Assembly: GCF_036924645.1 (NCBI RefSeq)
Contig: NZ_JAZHRX010000001.1
Span: forward strand, 744,001-808,000
DNA: 64,000 bases
Source of the DNA: Bradyrhizobium sp. AZCC 2176
GTDB lineage: Bacteria; Pseudomonadota; Alphaproteobacteria; Rhizobiales; Xanthobacteraceae
Direction of reading: 5' to 3'
The notes below the pieces were generated by a model that saw only the letters and a program-made list of their open reading frames with translations, was not told the DNA's origin and did not search any database. Both the position numbers and the translations under genes were made by a program. Shown piece after piece: positions 54,288 through 62,966 of the stretch (the first letter of the stretch is position 1; each line of letters begins with the position of its first letter).

Positions 54288-54342
54288 CGGGTGCTCCTTC
54301 CCCAGCCGGCGGCTGGCGTCGCGCTCACCCTTTCACGGATGA

Positions 54343-55017
54343 TCAGCGCTTCTTTTTCTTAGCCGCAGCGGCGGCTTTTGGTGCCCCCGCAGCCGGTGTT
54401 GCCGGCTTGGCCGGATCGGCCGTTTCGAACTTGCCGATCGCAATGATCTGGACGCGCGCATTGGCAGGCGACGCCGGACGACTGACATCCTGCAACTGTT
54501 CCTCGCCCAGACCAAGGGCCTGAAGCCGTTTCGGCGACACCTTGAAGGTGTTGACCAGGACATCGCGGACCGATTCGGCGCGCCGCTGGCTCAGGATCAG
54601 ATTGTGGTCGCGCCTTCCGGCAGACTCGACATGATCGACGATCAGATAGCGATAGGGTCGCGTCTTCGGATCTGTGAGCGCGTCGGCGATGCTGCCGATT
54701 GTCTGATAGGAGGCCGGCCGGATCAGGGACGAGTCCTGGTCGAACACGACGTCGAAACGGAGTTGCGGCAGCTTCGTCAGTTGCGGCGCGATCGGCGGCC
54801 GCTTTTGCGGCTGGGCATCCGCCCTTGCCTTGATGCGATCGGCGGCCTGCTGGCGCAAGGCGGCCAGGTCGATATCCGACTCGGCGTCGACGGCAAGCTT
54901 CTCAATGATATCGCCACTCGACATGGCCGCTTGCGCGCGCGCGGTCGTCGGCAAGGCAAGCAGGACCAAGGCAGCAAGCAAGAAACCGATACCGCGCAGT
55001 TTTTCCCCCCAAAGCAT
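54343..55017 (-). CDS. OmpA family protein
   Basis: 224 aa. Signal or anchor segment (GIGFLLAALVLLALPTTARA), then a spacer, and an OmpA/MotB-type peptidoglycan-binding domain (about 95-195): LRFDVVFDQDSSLIRPASYQ, LIVDHVESAGRRDHNLILSQ and RRAESVRDVLVNTFKVSPKR. The Asp/Arg that grip diaminopimelate are kept in part; the usual TD is HVES, which is unusual. The tail is Ala/Lys-rich. The start ATG overlaps the stop of the Cys-rich gene by one base. Confidence 0.85.
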   Translation of the reverse strand: MLWGEKLRGIGFLLAALVLLALPTTARAQAAMSSGDIIEKLAVDAESDIDLAALRQQAADRIKARADAQPQKRPPIAPQLTKLPQLRFDVVFDQDSSLIRPASYQTIGSIADALTDPKTRPYRYLIVDHVESAGRRDHNLILSQRRAESVRDVLVNTFKVSPKRLQALGLGEEQLQDVSRPASPANARVQIIAIGKFETADPAKPATPAAGAPKAAAAAKKKKR

Positions 55018-55433
55018 CAGCGATACCCCGCCGCGCTGATCGCCTTGTTGCAGTTCGGGGTCGCCTTCTTGGTCGATTCCAACAGGCATTGCAGCCCCTT
55101 CACGGGATCCTGCCGGACCTCGCCGCACAGCCGGTTCAACTCCCAATTGCACAGCTTTACGAGCGAAGTGCGCGCGGTGATGCGTTGCTGGATGGCGCCG
55201 AGAGCCTGGGGATAATCGGCCTTGCACTTCGCCGACACCACGTCCTGGTTGCGGCCCAGGCACTCCTTCAGGCGCGTCGCGTCGAAATTGACGCCGCGGC
55301 AATTGTCGTCGATGTCTTTGCCGCAACTCGCGGCCAGCATGGCCGCGGCCTCCTCGAATTTCATGGTCTGGGCCGCCGCCAGCGACGGCACCAATATCGC
55401 AATGATGAACAGGAAAAGTCGGATTCGGGTCAT
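55017..55433 (-). CDS. Exported Cys-rich protein (GLG1-type repeats)
   Basis: 138 aa. Signal peptide MTRIRLFLFIIAILVPSLAA. The mature part carries two repeats with spaced Cys: SCGKDIDDNCRGVNFDATRL then ECLGRNQD and AKCKADY, and LCNWELNRLCGEVRQDPVKG, then QCLLES and NCNKAI. This is the Golgi-apparatus-protein-1-like Cys-rich repeat, seen also in bacteria. Periplasmic and probably disulphide-bonded. It is translationally coupled to the OmpA gene by a TGATG overlap, so they should act together. Confidence 0.8.
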   Translation of the reverse strand: MTRIRLFLFIIAILVPSLAAAQTMKFEEAAAMLAASCGKDIDDNCRGVNFDATRLKECLGRNQDVVSAKCKADYPQALGAIQQRITARTSLVKLCNWELNRLCGEVRQDPVKGLQCLLESTKKATPNCNKAISAAGYR

Positions 55434-55620
55434 GCGCGCACCTCACACAAGGAGGGTGGCGATGGTCAAGTGTTCTGTTTGGGTTCACGGCAGTCCAGTC
55501 GGGCTATTGCGCCGCAGCAAATCGTCGCGGGCAGCAAAACCCCATGCCCCAGCCGCCGGCACCATGACGGAATGATGACGCCATCAGTTCAACAGCCCGG
55601 CTGCCAACGATCGAGTGACC

Positions 55621-56802
55621 TCACGGCGCCGTCTGCGCCGCCGGCACCTTGATCTCCCGCGGCAGGATGAGCGCTGCCACGATCACCAGCAGGCACAGCG
55701 CGCCGAACGCCTGCAGCATGGTGACGAAGCCGCCCTTCTCGTAAAGCCATGCCACCAGACCGACGGACGCACCCGCCGCGGTAAAGCCGATGAAGTAGCG
55801 CACCGAATAGGCGCGCGACCGCCACTCCTCGCTGGTGTATTTGCCGACCATGGCGTCGTTGACGGTGACCTGCCCGAACGCGCCCATCACGATGCCGATA
55901 GAGGCGATGATCAGTGGCAGATTCGACAGCGTCGCCGCGAAATACATGAACGGCGCCAGCAAAAATGACAGCGGCAGCATCACGGCTCTCAGCGAATAAT
56001 GGTCGATCAACTTGCCGATCGTATATTGCGTCATCGCGCCGAACACATAGACGCCGGCCGCGATGACTCCGAGCAACGCCGGGCTGCTGGTCACGCCGGC
56101 CAGCCGCTCAGCGAACAGTTTCGGCATCGCCACGGTGATGGCGTTGAACGTGGTGGATATCGCGATCACCACGATCAGCAGGGCCAGCAACACCCGCCAC
56201 ATGTCCTGCTTGGCCACGCGCACCTGCGCCGCTGCCTGCCTGGTGCCCGTTCGGTCCTCGTGCACGACCATCAAGGCAAAGGCGACGCCAATCAGGACCG
56301 TGACGATTCCCGGCGCGATGAAGGCCCAGCGCCAGCCGAGATATTGCCCGATCACGCCGGTGACCAGCGCCGAGGACGCAACGCCGAGATTGCCCCAGAC
56401 GCCGTTCAGGCCCATCTCGCGGCCGAGCTTGTCGGCATAGGACACGATCATCGCGGTGCCGACGGGATGATAGATCGAGGCGAACAGGCCGATCGCGAGC
56501 AGCGCCGCACCGAGCTGCAGCGGGCTCGAGACGAAGCCGACCGCGATCATCGACGCGCCGATGCCGAGGAAGAAGATTACCATCATGTGGCGGCGGCTCC
56601 AGCGGTCGCCAAGCCAGCCGGTGATGAGCGAGCCGGCACCGAAGGCGACGAAGCCCGGGGTGGCGTAAGGCAGCAGTTCCGAATAGGCCATGCCGAGCGC
56701 GGGCCCCATGATGATGACGGCGGCGGCGAAAATCAGCATCGCATAATGGTCGATGAAATGGGCGGCATTGACGAAAGTGATCACCCGGCTGGGGCTGTTC
56801 AT
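55621..56802 (-). CDS. MFS transporter
   Basis: 393 aa, twelve membrane segments. The first loop holds WLGDRWSRRHMMVIFFLGIG, close to the MFS loop 2-3 signature. Segments such as LLALLIVVIAISTTFNAITV and PLIIASIGIVMGAFGQVTVN are typical. Substrate unknown; an AraC regulator is divergent, so it may be a drug or metabolite exporter under its control. Confidence 0.88.
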   Translation of the reverse strand: MNSPSRVITFVNAAHFIDHYAMLIFAAAVIIMGPALGMAYSELLPYATPGFVAFGAGSLITGWLGDRWSRRHMMVIFFLGIGASMIAVGFVSSPLQLGAALLAIGLFASIYHPVGTAMIVSYADKLGREMGLNGVWGNLGVASSALVTGVIGQYLGWRWAFIAPGIVTVLIGVAFALMVVHEDRTGTRQAAAQVRVAKQDMWRVLLALLIVVIAISTTFNAITVAMPKLFAERLAGVTSSPALLGVIAAGVYVFGAMTQYTIGKLIDHYSLRAVMLPLSFLLAPFMYFAATLSNLPLIIASIGIVMGAFGQVTVNDAMVGKYTSEEWRSRAYSVRYFIGFTAAGASVGLVAWLYEKGGFVTMLQAFGALCLLVIVAALILPREIKVPAAQTAP

Positions 56803-56870
56803 GGTCGATTCCCGAATCCCGCAATTTTCCGAAATAGGTTATAGGTGGTTGTCCTGACGGGATGTCGCCA

Positions 56871-57676
56871 ATGAATATCGCCGAAAAGCCAATTGCCGCC
56901 ATCATCGGACACCGCATCTCGACCGGCGACGGCATCCACATGATTGCGAACAGCTACAATACAAGAAGGGCGTCCGGCTCGACACCCACATGCATCGCGA
57001 GGCGCAGCTCGTTTATGCCGCCAAAGGCACGATGCAGGTGACGACGCCGAAAGGCCGCTGGCTGGTGCCGCCGGATCGCGCGGTCTGGGTCCCCGCCCTG
57101 TCGGAACACGCGATCGACGTGCTGGCCGATATCGAGATGCGGACGCTCTATTTCGAACTCGACTGGCTGCAGCGCGAGGCGCGCAGCCACAGCCTCGTCG
57201 CGGAATTCGTGGTGCGGGTGTCGCCGCTGCTGCATCAGACCATACTCGCGCTGTTCGACGATCGCGGCGACCGCGAGCGAACGGAGCTTCTATTACGGCT
57301 CGCGATGATGGAGCTGGACCAGGCGGAGGATTCCGCGACCTTCATCCCGCTACCGCGCGAGCCGCGCTGCCGGCGCGCCGCCGACATCGTGCTCGCGGAC
57401 CCGACCGGCAACCATGAGATCGAGACGCTGGCGCGCGAGGTCGGCACCTCGGTGCGGACGCTGTCGCGGCTGTTCTCATCGGAGTCACAATTGAGCTTCA
57501 AGAGCTGGTGCCAGCGTGCCCGGATTGCTGCCGCCATCGAGAAGCTGTCGACGGACGCGAACGTCTCGGTCAAGCAGCTTGCCTCGGATCTGGGCTATGC
57601 CAGCGTACCTGCGTTTTCCCACGCCTTCCGGCAGGTTACCGGCAAAACGCCGACGGAATTTGCCGGGAAGGAGTGA
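56871..57676 (+). pseudogene. AraC family regulator, frameshifted near its N-terminus
   Basis: The intact frame from 56990 (MHREAQLVYAAKGTMQVTTP) lacks the normal beginning. The beginning is in another frame: ATG 56871 gives MNIAEKPIAAIIGHRISTGD to about 56940, then EQLQYKKGVRLDTHMHREAQ continues in the frame that ends at 57676. The shift lies near 56940-56950 and is equal to loss of one base or four. The rest is complete, including both AraC helices (IETLAREVGTSVRTLSRLFS, VSVKQLASDLGYASVPAFSH) and the cupin front half. It is divergent from the MFS gene. Confidence 0.8.
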
Positions 57677-57685
57677 GGCTAAATC

Positions 57686-57840
57686 GTCATACGCGGGCTT
57701 GATCCGCGTATCCATCACTCTTCACGAAAAGGCTTTTTCCAAGGATCGATGGCCGGGTCCCGGCTATGCCAAGGCTTCGCCGGGCATTCAAGCGTAAGGC
57801 CGGCGTAGCTTCAGCGAAGTCGGCAAGCCCGGCCATGACG
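57686..57840. repeat. Composite REP-like repeat, GTCATACGCGGGCTTGA family
   Basis: GTCATACGCGGGCTTGATCC and GGCCATGACG are the outer flanks. Between them a different palindromic unit (ctatgccaaggcttcgcc, ggcgtagcttcagcgaag) has been inserted, making a nested element. Confidence 0.65.
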
Positions 57841-57955
57841 ACATATAGTTTCGAGACATGACATATTTCCGTACGATCCATGCGCTTGATTGTGATCGGC
57901 AGCGACCTAAATCCCGTATAAGATTCCGGCGCCCCCACTGGATTCGACCCACCAT

Positions 57956-59308
57956 ATGGCCAACGCCTTCTTCTCCGATCTTCTCGCGACCATTTCAGAA
58001 CGCGGCCGCACGCTGCTCCGGCGAGCCGGGCCGTCGAACGATGGCCAGGATGCATCGGAGCTGATCGAACTATGCAAGGCGCTGCTGTCGGGCCGTGGCG
58101 AAGCATCCGGCACCGCGATGGCGCGCGATGTGCTCGACCGCTACCATAACCTCGACGCTGCCGGCCGGCTTGCCTTCTTCGAAAGGCTGGCCAGAGACTT
58201 CGGCCCCGACCGCGAGAAGTTGTCGCAGGCGATCGAGAGCTGGCGCAGCCAGCCGAACGACAGCGATGCCAGCGACCTTCACTTTGCATCCGAGCCGCAG
58301 CGGCAGGAGTTGATCCGCCGGCTCAACCGTGCGCCGGGCGGCACCAGCGATTTGGTGGCGATGCGCGCCGACCTGCTTTCCCTGATGAAGGGCAACAAGG
58401 ATCTGGCCGCGCTCGACCGCGACGTCGTTCATCTATTGTCTTCTTGGTTCAACAGGGGATTTCTCGTGCTACGCAGGATCGACTGGTCGACGCCAGCGAA
58501 TATTCTGGAACAGATCATCCGTTACGAGGCCGTGCACGAAATCCGCGACTGGAACGATTTGCGCCGCCGCATCGACCCGATTGACCGCCGCTGCTACGCC
58601 TTCTTCCATCCCCAGCTTGCAGACGAACCGCTGATCTTCGTCGAGGTTGCACTGACCGAGGCAATTCCGACCGCGATCGCGCCGCTGCTCGCGGCCGAGC
58701 GTCAGCCGGTGCCGATCGAACGCGCCCGCACCGCCGTGTTCTATTCGATCTCGAATACGCAAAAAGGTCTAGGCGGCATTTCCTTCGGCAGTTTTCTGAT
58801 CAAGCAGGTGGCCGAGGAATTGCGGCGCGAATTGCCGAAACTCGATACCTTCATCACGCTGTCCCCGGTTCCGGGCTTCATGCAATGGCTGAAGCAGGCC
58901 GATGACGTCCCGGTCAGCGACGAGGAGCGGACGCTGCTGGAGGCCCTCGACAAGCCGGACTGGTTCGAGAACACCGAACTGACCGCGCAACTACGCGCGG
59001 TGCTCGAGCCCTTGGCCGCGCACTATTTCCTCAAAGCCCGCACGCCAAAGGGCCGGCTGATCGATTCGGTGGCGCGCTTCCACATCGGCAATGGCGCGCG
59101 GCTGGAGAAGATCAACTGGCTCGGCGACCTGTCGCCAAAGGGCCTGCGCGAATCCGCAGGAGTCATGGTCAACTACCTCTACCGGCTGGAAGACATCGAG
59201 AAGAATCACGAGGCCTACGCCAACCAGGGCGAGATCGCCGCGTCCAGCGCGGTGAAGAAGCTGCTCAAGACCGAAGGCCGGCGATTACTGGACATGCGGC
59301 TGTCGTAG
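57956..59308 (+). CDS. Malonyl-CoA decarboxylase
   Basis: 450 aa, the family length. Converts malonyl-CoA to acetyl-CoA and CO2. Helical front domain (LIELCKALLSGRGEASGTAM and following), then an acetyltransferase-like domain with EAVHEIRDWNDLRRRID, RCYAFFHPQLADEPLIFVEV, FYSISNTQKGLGGISFGSFL and LSPVPGFMQWL. These conserved blocks are characteristic. Cytoplasmic. In rhizobia it is often near malonate uptake genes; none is here. The ATG follows a repeat. Confidence 0.92.
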   Translation: MANAFFSDLLATISERGRTLLRRAGPSNDGQDASELIELCKALLSGRGEASGTAMARDVLDRYHNLDAAGRLAFFERLARDFGPDREKLSQAIESWRSQPNDSDASDLHFASEPQRQELIRRLNRAPGGTSDLVAMRADLLSLMKGNKDLAALDRDVVHLLSSWFNRGFLVLRRIDWSTPANILEQIIRYEAVHEIRDWNDLRRRIDPIDRRCYAFFHPQLADEPLIFVEVALTEAIPTAIAPLLAAERQPVPIERARTAVFYSISNTQKGLGGISFGSFLIKQVAEELRRELPKLDTFITLSPVPGFMQWLKQADDVPVSDEERTLLEALDKPDWFENTELTAQLRAVLEPLAAHYFLKARTPKGRLIDSVARFHIGNGARLEKINWLGDLSPKGLRESAGVMVNYLYRLEDIEKNHEAYANQGEIAASSAVKKLLKTEGRRLLDMRLS

Positions 59309-59354
59309 AGCGTTCGCGGCTTTCATTCGCCGCTCAGTTGGAAATCATGCTGCC

Positions 59355-60500
59355 ATGGCCGATGGCGTCGCACCTCTCCGGCCGATCGACCCCGCCGAGC
59401 GGATCGCCGCCATCGACGTGCTGCGGGGCATCGCCCTATTCGGCGTTCTCGCGATCAACGTCGTCAATGAATTTCGCGTCTCGATCTTCGAACAGTTCCT
59501 TTCCCAGAAGTCTCCGGCATCGCCGATCGACAGCGCCATCGAAACGATCTTGACGCTGGCTGTCGAGATGAAGGCATTTGCACTGTTTTCGCTGCTGTTC
59601 GGCGCCGGCCTTGCCATCCAGTTCGAGCGGCTTGCGAACAGTGAGCGCCGCACCTCGCTTCTCATACGCCGGCTCGCCGTGTTGCTGGTCTTCGGGCTAA
59701 TTCATCTCTGCCTGATCTGGAACGGCGATATTCTCACCGAATATGCGCTGGCCGGCCTGATCGTGCTGCCGTTCCTGTTTGGCCCGCGCTGGCTGCTGGC
59801 CGTCGCCGCGCTGGCATTTGTTGGGCTTTATCTTGCGATGCAGGCCTTTCCGCCGGCTGGATTGTCTCCCGGCACGGCCACGATCACGCAGCATGTCGCG
59901 GACGCTATCCGCATCTATGCGACCGGCGGCTTTCTCGACGTAGTGGCGTTCCGGCTCCGCGAGATTCCGCTCATCGTTCCATTGCACGCCTTTGTTTTTC
60001 CGCGCACGATTGGGCTGTTCCTTCTCGGAGCGTTCGCTTGGCGCACCGGCATTCTGCAAAGCCCACCCCGGCGCCTGCTGTCGACCGGCGCTCCCTGTGT
60101 TGGCCTCGGCGCGGCATTGATCCTTGCTGGTGCCGACGCTCTCGGCACCATCGTGCTGGCACTGGGTTACGCTGCCACCATCATCGGTATCGCCAATCTC
60201 GCGAGCGGAAGGAGGCTGCTTGGCTGGGCCGCGCCGCTGGGACGCATGGCCTTCACCAACTACCTCGCACAGTCCCTGATCTTCGGCTGGATCTTTTATG
60301 GCTATGGTCTCGGCCTGTTCGGCCGCCTCGGTGTCGCCAATGCGCTGACGATCGGTATTGCCGTCTACCTAGCGCAGGTCTTGCTTAGCGCGTGGTGGCT
60401 TGGCCGTTACCGATATGGCCCGGTCGAATGGCTATGGCGCACGCTGATGTATGGCGTGCCGCAACCGATGTCGCTCTTGAAAGCTGAGGCCGCACGATGA
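59355..60500 (+). CDS. DUF418 family membrane protein
   Basis: 381 aa with about nine membrane segments. Starts with VAPLRPIDPAERIAAIDVLR, GIALFGVLAINVVNEFRV is the typical DUF418 front, and LGWAAPLGRMAFTNYLAQSL and LFGRLGVANALTIGIAVYLA come later, with a C-terminal WLWRTLMYG. Function unknown; the fold resembles acyltransferase-like membrane enzymes. Its stop overlaps the start of the GNAT gene by four bases. Confidence 0.92.
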   Translation: MADGVAPLRPIDPAERIAAIDVLRGIALFGVLAINVVNEFRVSIFEQFLSQKSPASPIDSAIETILTLAVEMKAFALFSLLFGAGLAIQFERLANSERRTSLLIRRLAVLLVFGLIHLCLIWNGDILTEYALAGLIVLPFLFGPRWLLAVAALAFVGLYLAMQAFPPAGLSPGTATITQHVADAIRIYATGGFLDVVAFRLREIPLIVPLHAFVFPRTIGLFLLGAFAWRTGILQSPPRRLLSTGAPCVGLGAALILAGADALGTIVLALGYAATIIGIANLASGRRLLGWAAPLGRMAFTNYLAQSLIFGWIFYGYGLGLFGRLGVANALTIGIAVYLAQVLLSAWWLGRYRYGPVEWLWRTLMYGVPQPMSLLKAEAAR

Positions 60501-60928
60501 CGATTATCTGGACCGACGACCGGGCTGGCGTAGACTGGCAGGAACTTGAAGCCCTCTACCGCGCCGCGCCGCTCGGCAACAAGAATGCGGACGATCTCGA
60601 AGTGGTGTTTGGCAACAGCATGTTTTGCTGTTTTGCCCGCGACAACGGCCGGCTCGTTGGCGCCGGCCGCGTTCTGGCCGACGGGCGCGATTGCGCCTAT
60701 CTCTGCGACGTTGCCGTGCTGCCGAGCCATCAGGGGCTCGGTCTCGGAAAGCAGATCATCGAAAGGCTGGTCGACCAATCGCGATCGCACACCAAGATCC
60801 TTCTCTATTCGGTCGCCGGCCGCGAGCCGTTGTATGCGAAATTCGGCTTCCTGCGGATGAAGACGGCGATGGCGATTTTCAAGAATCGGCAATCGGCCAT
60901 CGACAAGGGGCTGGTGTCCGAGAACTGA
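60497..60928 (+). CDS. GNAT family N-acetyltransferase
   Basis: 143 aa. Acetyl-CoA motif DVAVLPSHQGLGLGKQIIER and the neighbouring LLYSVAGREPLYAKFGFLRM are clear. The ATGA overlap with DUF418 shows translational coupling. Acceptor unknown. Confidence 0.92.
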   Translation: MTIIWTDDRAGVDWQELEALYRAAPLGNKNADDLEVVFGNSMFCCFARDNGRLVGAGRVLADGRDCAYLCDVAVLPSHQGLGLGKQIIERLVDQSRSHTKILLYSVAGREPLYAKFGFLRMKTAMAIFKNRQSAIDKGLVSEN

Positions 60929-60932
60929 TGGC

Positions 60933-60957
60933 GGACGGCGGTCGGACCGCCGCCGTC
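60933..60957. terminator. Hairpin between convergent genes
   Basis: CGGCGGTC-G-GACCGCCG is an 8-bp stem with no T run, placed between the GNAT and DUF2157 ends. Confidence 0.35.
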
Positions 60958-60973
60958 ATCACGAGCCGCGCCG

Positions 60974-62035
60974 TTATGCGGACGCGGGCCGCAGCCGCAA
61001 TAGCGCTGTGGGAAGATGGGCGGAGAGCCAGGCCGCGATGGCGCGCTCCTTGCGATGATAGAAGAGACCGGCCGCGATCACGGCAATTCCGATCAGCGAC
61101 AGCGAGAAGGGAAACAGCAGCGAGTTCTTGAATACGACGTTTGCGAGATGTCCGAGATAGAGAGAGACGCCGAACGTACCGAACACCGCATAGACACGCC
61201 GCATCAGGATCACGGCAAGCGCCAGCAATCCGACATTGAGCAGGCAATAAACCGCCCTGCCCAGTTCGGTTGCGCTGTTCGAGGCGGTAATTCCGCCCCA
61301 GAAAGCCAGCAGCCCGAACAGATGCAGCCAGAAGGCAAAGTCGCCATTGCGGCCGCGATAGTCCACGGTCCAGGCCACGGCGAGGACAAGAAATCCGAAC
61401 CAGATCGACACCCTGCGCCGCATCGCGAAGTCGAGATGATCCACACCGCTGATCCATGGCGCCAGGTCCATCGACATGAACCAGAGCGCGACCGCGATGA
61501 GCGCGACGATGAAGGGAAACCGGAAATAGCGCAACGCGACAGCGCCGGCCGCAACAGTCGCGATCTCCATGAAAACCCAACTGCCTTTGATCCAGACGTA
61601 GAAGTCGTGCACGGTACCCGGCTTGCCGAACTTGCCCCACCAGCCAAGCTCGTCTTGGATGCCGTAGACCGCGAGCGGCGCCATCGAGACCGCGACGGCG
61701 ACCAGCAATCCGCCGGGAACGCGCAAATTCTTTCGGTGCCAGAGGTAATGACCCGTCACGGCAAATCCGATCGCATAGCCAATCGCGCAGGCCGTGAGCG
61801 CCCCGCCGCCCATCTGCGAAAACGCCACGGTCGAAAACAGGCCCATGGCGCCGATCACGATCAATGCGCCGGCGTACCAGAGCAGATGCGCGGCATCGAA
61901 CTTCGCCGGGCCTGCGCCGTTGGCCGGTTCTCGCGCCTCACTGGCCGACAGAAAGGCAAGCAGGCGCTCCAGATCAATCGGGCTGATCACCCCGGCGCTT
62001 GCCGCACCCCGTAAACCCTTCGCCGAATATTGCAT
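60974..62035 (-). CDS. DUF2157-like membrane protein
   Basis: 353 aa from ATG 62035. After a cytoplasmic head (GLRGAASAGVISPIDLERLL) come about ten membrane segments, including LLWYAGALIVIGAMGLFSTV, LVAVAVSMAPLAVYGIQDEL and FSLSLIGIAVIAAGLFYHRK. The layout is that of DUF2157 proteins, of unknown function. A longer ORF to 62203 covers its promoter and is rejected. A palindromic operator overlaps the promoter at 62115-62164. Confidence 0.82.
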   Translation of the reverse strand: MQYSAKGLRGAASAGVISPIDLERLLAFLSASEAREPANGAGPAKFDAAHLLWYAGALIVIGAMGLFSTVAFSQMGGGALTACAIGYAIGFAVTGHYLWHRKNLRVPGGLLVAVAVSMAPLAVYGIQDELGWWGKFGKPGTVHDFYVWIKGSWVFMEIATVAAGAVALRYFRFPFIVALIAVALWFMSMDLAPWISGVDHLDFAMRRRVSIWFGFLVLAVAWTVDYRGRNGDFAFWLHLFGLLAFWGGITASNSATELGRAVYCLLNVGLLALAVILMRRVYAVFGTFGVSLYLGHLANVVFKNSLLFPFSLSLIGIAVIAAGLFYHRKERAIAAWLSAHLPTALLRLRPASA

Positions 62036-62114
62036 GTGACTATCAATCCCGAGCAAGGGGGTGCGGCGGCTCGCGCCGCTGTCCCGAGAAAAGAGCAAGG
62101 CTGTTACAAACCTG

Positions 62115-62164
62115 AGTATAGCAAATCTTGAGCGACGCTCAAGAATTATTTGAGCAACGCTCAC
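62115..62164 (-). promoter_or_regulatory. Promoter of the DUF2157 gene with two operator palindromes
   Basis: On the minus strand a -35 box TTGAGC (62142-62137) and a -10 box TATACT (62120-62115) are separated by 16 bp. TTGAGCGTCGCTCAA, a palindrome with a one-base centre, at 62142-62128 covers the -35 and part of the spacer. A near copy (plus strand TTGAGCAACGCTCAC, 62150-62164) lies 22 bp further upstream, in phase with the first. This is a repressor site of the TetR kind; the regulator is not identified. Confidence 0.6.
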
Positions 62165-62221
62165 AAAATTGGTGAACAATCCGTTGGCAGACCCATCCGG
62201 CAATCCGAACTGCCTGGCCCG

Positions 62222-62572
62222 CTACGCCGCCAGGGCCTTCATTTCCTTGTAAAGATCGGATTCTCCTTCGAATCCGATGCCCGGTAGGTCCCAGACCTTG
62301 TCCGGATCGAGATTGTCGCCATCGGCATCGAGCAGCGTCTTTGGATCGGCCTCCTTGAGCCGCGGCGCAAAGCGTTCGCGGATCAGTCCGCCCTGCCCGT
62401 AGCGGCCATTGGAATTGAAGCCGTAACCGACCACGCGCTTGCCGTCGCGCACGGCATCGGTGACGACGGCGACCAGGCTCGTCGTCATCTTGGTGAAGTC
62501 GATATAGGCGTTGCGGATCGGCGAGGAGATCGGTTTTGTGATTTCGCAGACGTCGACGATACGGACGGACAT
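62222..62572 (-). pseudogene. D-tartrate dehydratase-like gene with large internal in-frame deletion
   Basis: 116 aa. Residues 1-94 (MSVRIVDVCEITKPISSPIR to LDPDKVW) match my memory of the N-terminus of the Bradyrhizobium enolase-superfamily D-tartrate dehydratase. Residues 95-116 (DLPGIGFEGESDLYKEMKAL) match its C-terminus. The full enzyme has about 390 residues, so about 280 residues, including every metal ligand and the catalytic Lys and His, are missing. The join is near 62290 and the frame is kept. It cannot be active as a dehydratase. Either an old deletion or a chimera of assembly. Confidence 0.75.
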
Positions 62573-62597
62573 GAGATTGGCCCCTTATGCCTCCACC

Positions 62598-62681
62598 GTC
62601 ATTGCGAGGAGCGAAGCGACGAAGCAATCCATCAAGCAACGCGTACGGAGGTATGGATTGCTTCGCTTCGCTCGCAATGAC
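62598..62681. repeat. REP-like palindrome, GTCATTGCGAGGAGCGAAGC family
   Basis: GTCATTGCGAGGAGCGAAGC and GCTTCGCTCGCAATGAC are the outer arms, AAGCAATCCAT and ATGGATTGCTT the inner. It lies between the fragment gene and the DUF3297 gene. Confidence 0.85.
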
Positions 62682-62696
62682 GAACGAAAGACCGCG

Positions 62697-62966
62697 TCAA
62701 GACGAACTCTTGTCGCGGAAATACGGCTCGACCGGGCCGTGCACCTTGATCGTCAGCGGGTTGCCGTAGCGGTCCTTGGCGTTGCCTGCGGTGACGCGCA
62801 CCCAGCCCTCGCTGATGCAATACTCCTCGACATTGGTTTTCTCGACACCCTTGAAACGAATGCCGACGTCGCGCGCGAGGATCTCGGCATTGTAGTACGG
62901 GCTGTTCGGATCGACCGAGAGACGGTCGGGGAATTGGTCGTTCATCGCTTTGTTGGTCTCGCTCAC
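62697..62966 (-). CDS. DUF3297 family protein
   Basis: 89 aa from the GTG at 62966, chosen because GAGG lies 8 bases before it and it forms a GTGA overlap with the glutathione peroxidase stop. Content: FPDRLSVDPNSPYYNAEILA, IRFKGVEKTNVEEYCISEGW and RYGNPLTIKVHGPVEPYFRD. This is the DUF3297 pattern, a small cytoplasmic family, function unknown. The ATG at 62945 is an alternative start. Coupling with a peroxidase suggests an oxidative-stress role. Confidence 0.9.
   Translation of the reverse strand: MSETNKAMNDQFPDRLSVDPNSPYYNAEILARDVGIRFKGVEKTNVEEYCISEGWVRVTAGNAKDRYGNPLTIKVHGPVEPYFRDKSSS

Noticed and set aside
62036..62203. Extension of the DUF2157 protein to 62203
   Set aside because: The added residues cover a good promoter and operator and have no ribosome site; ATG 62035 begins the conserved part.
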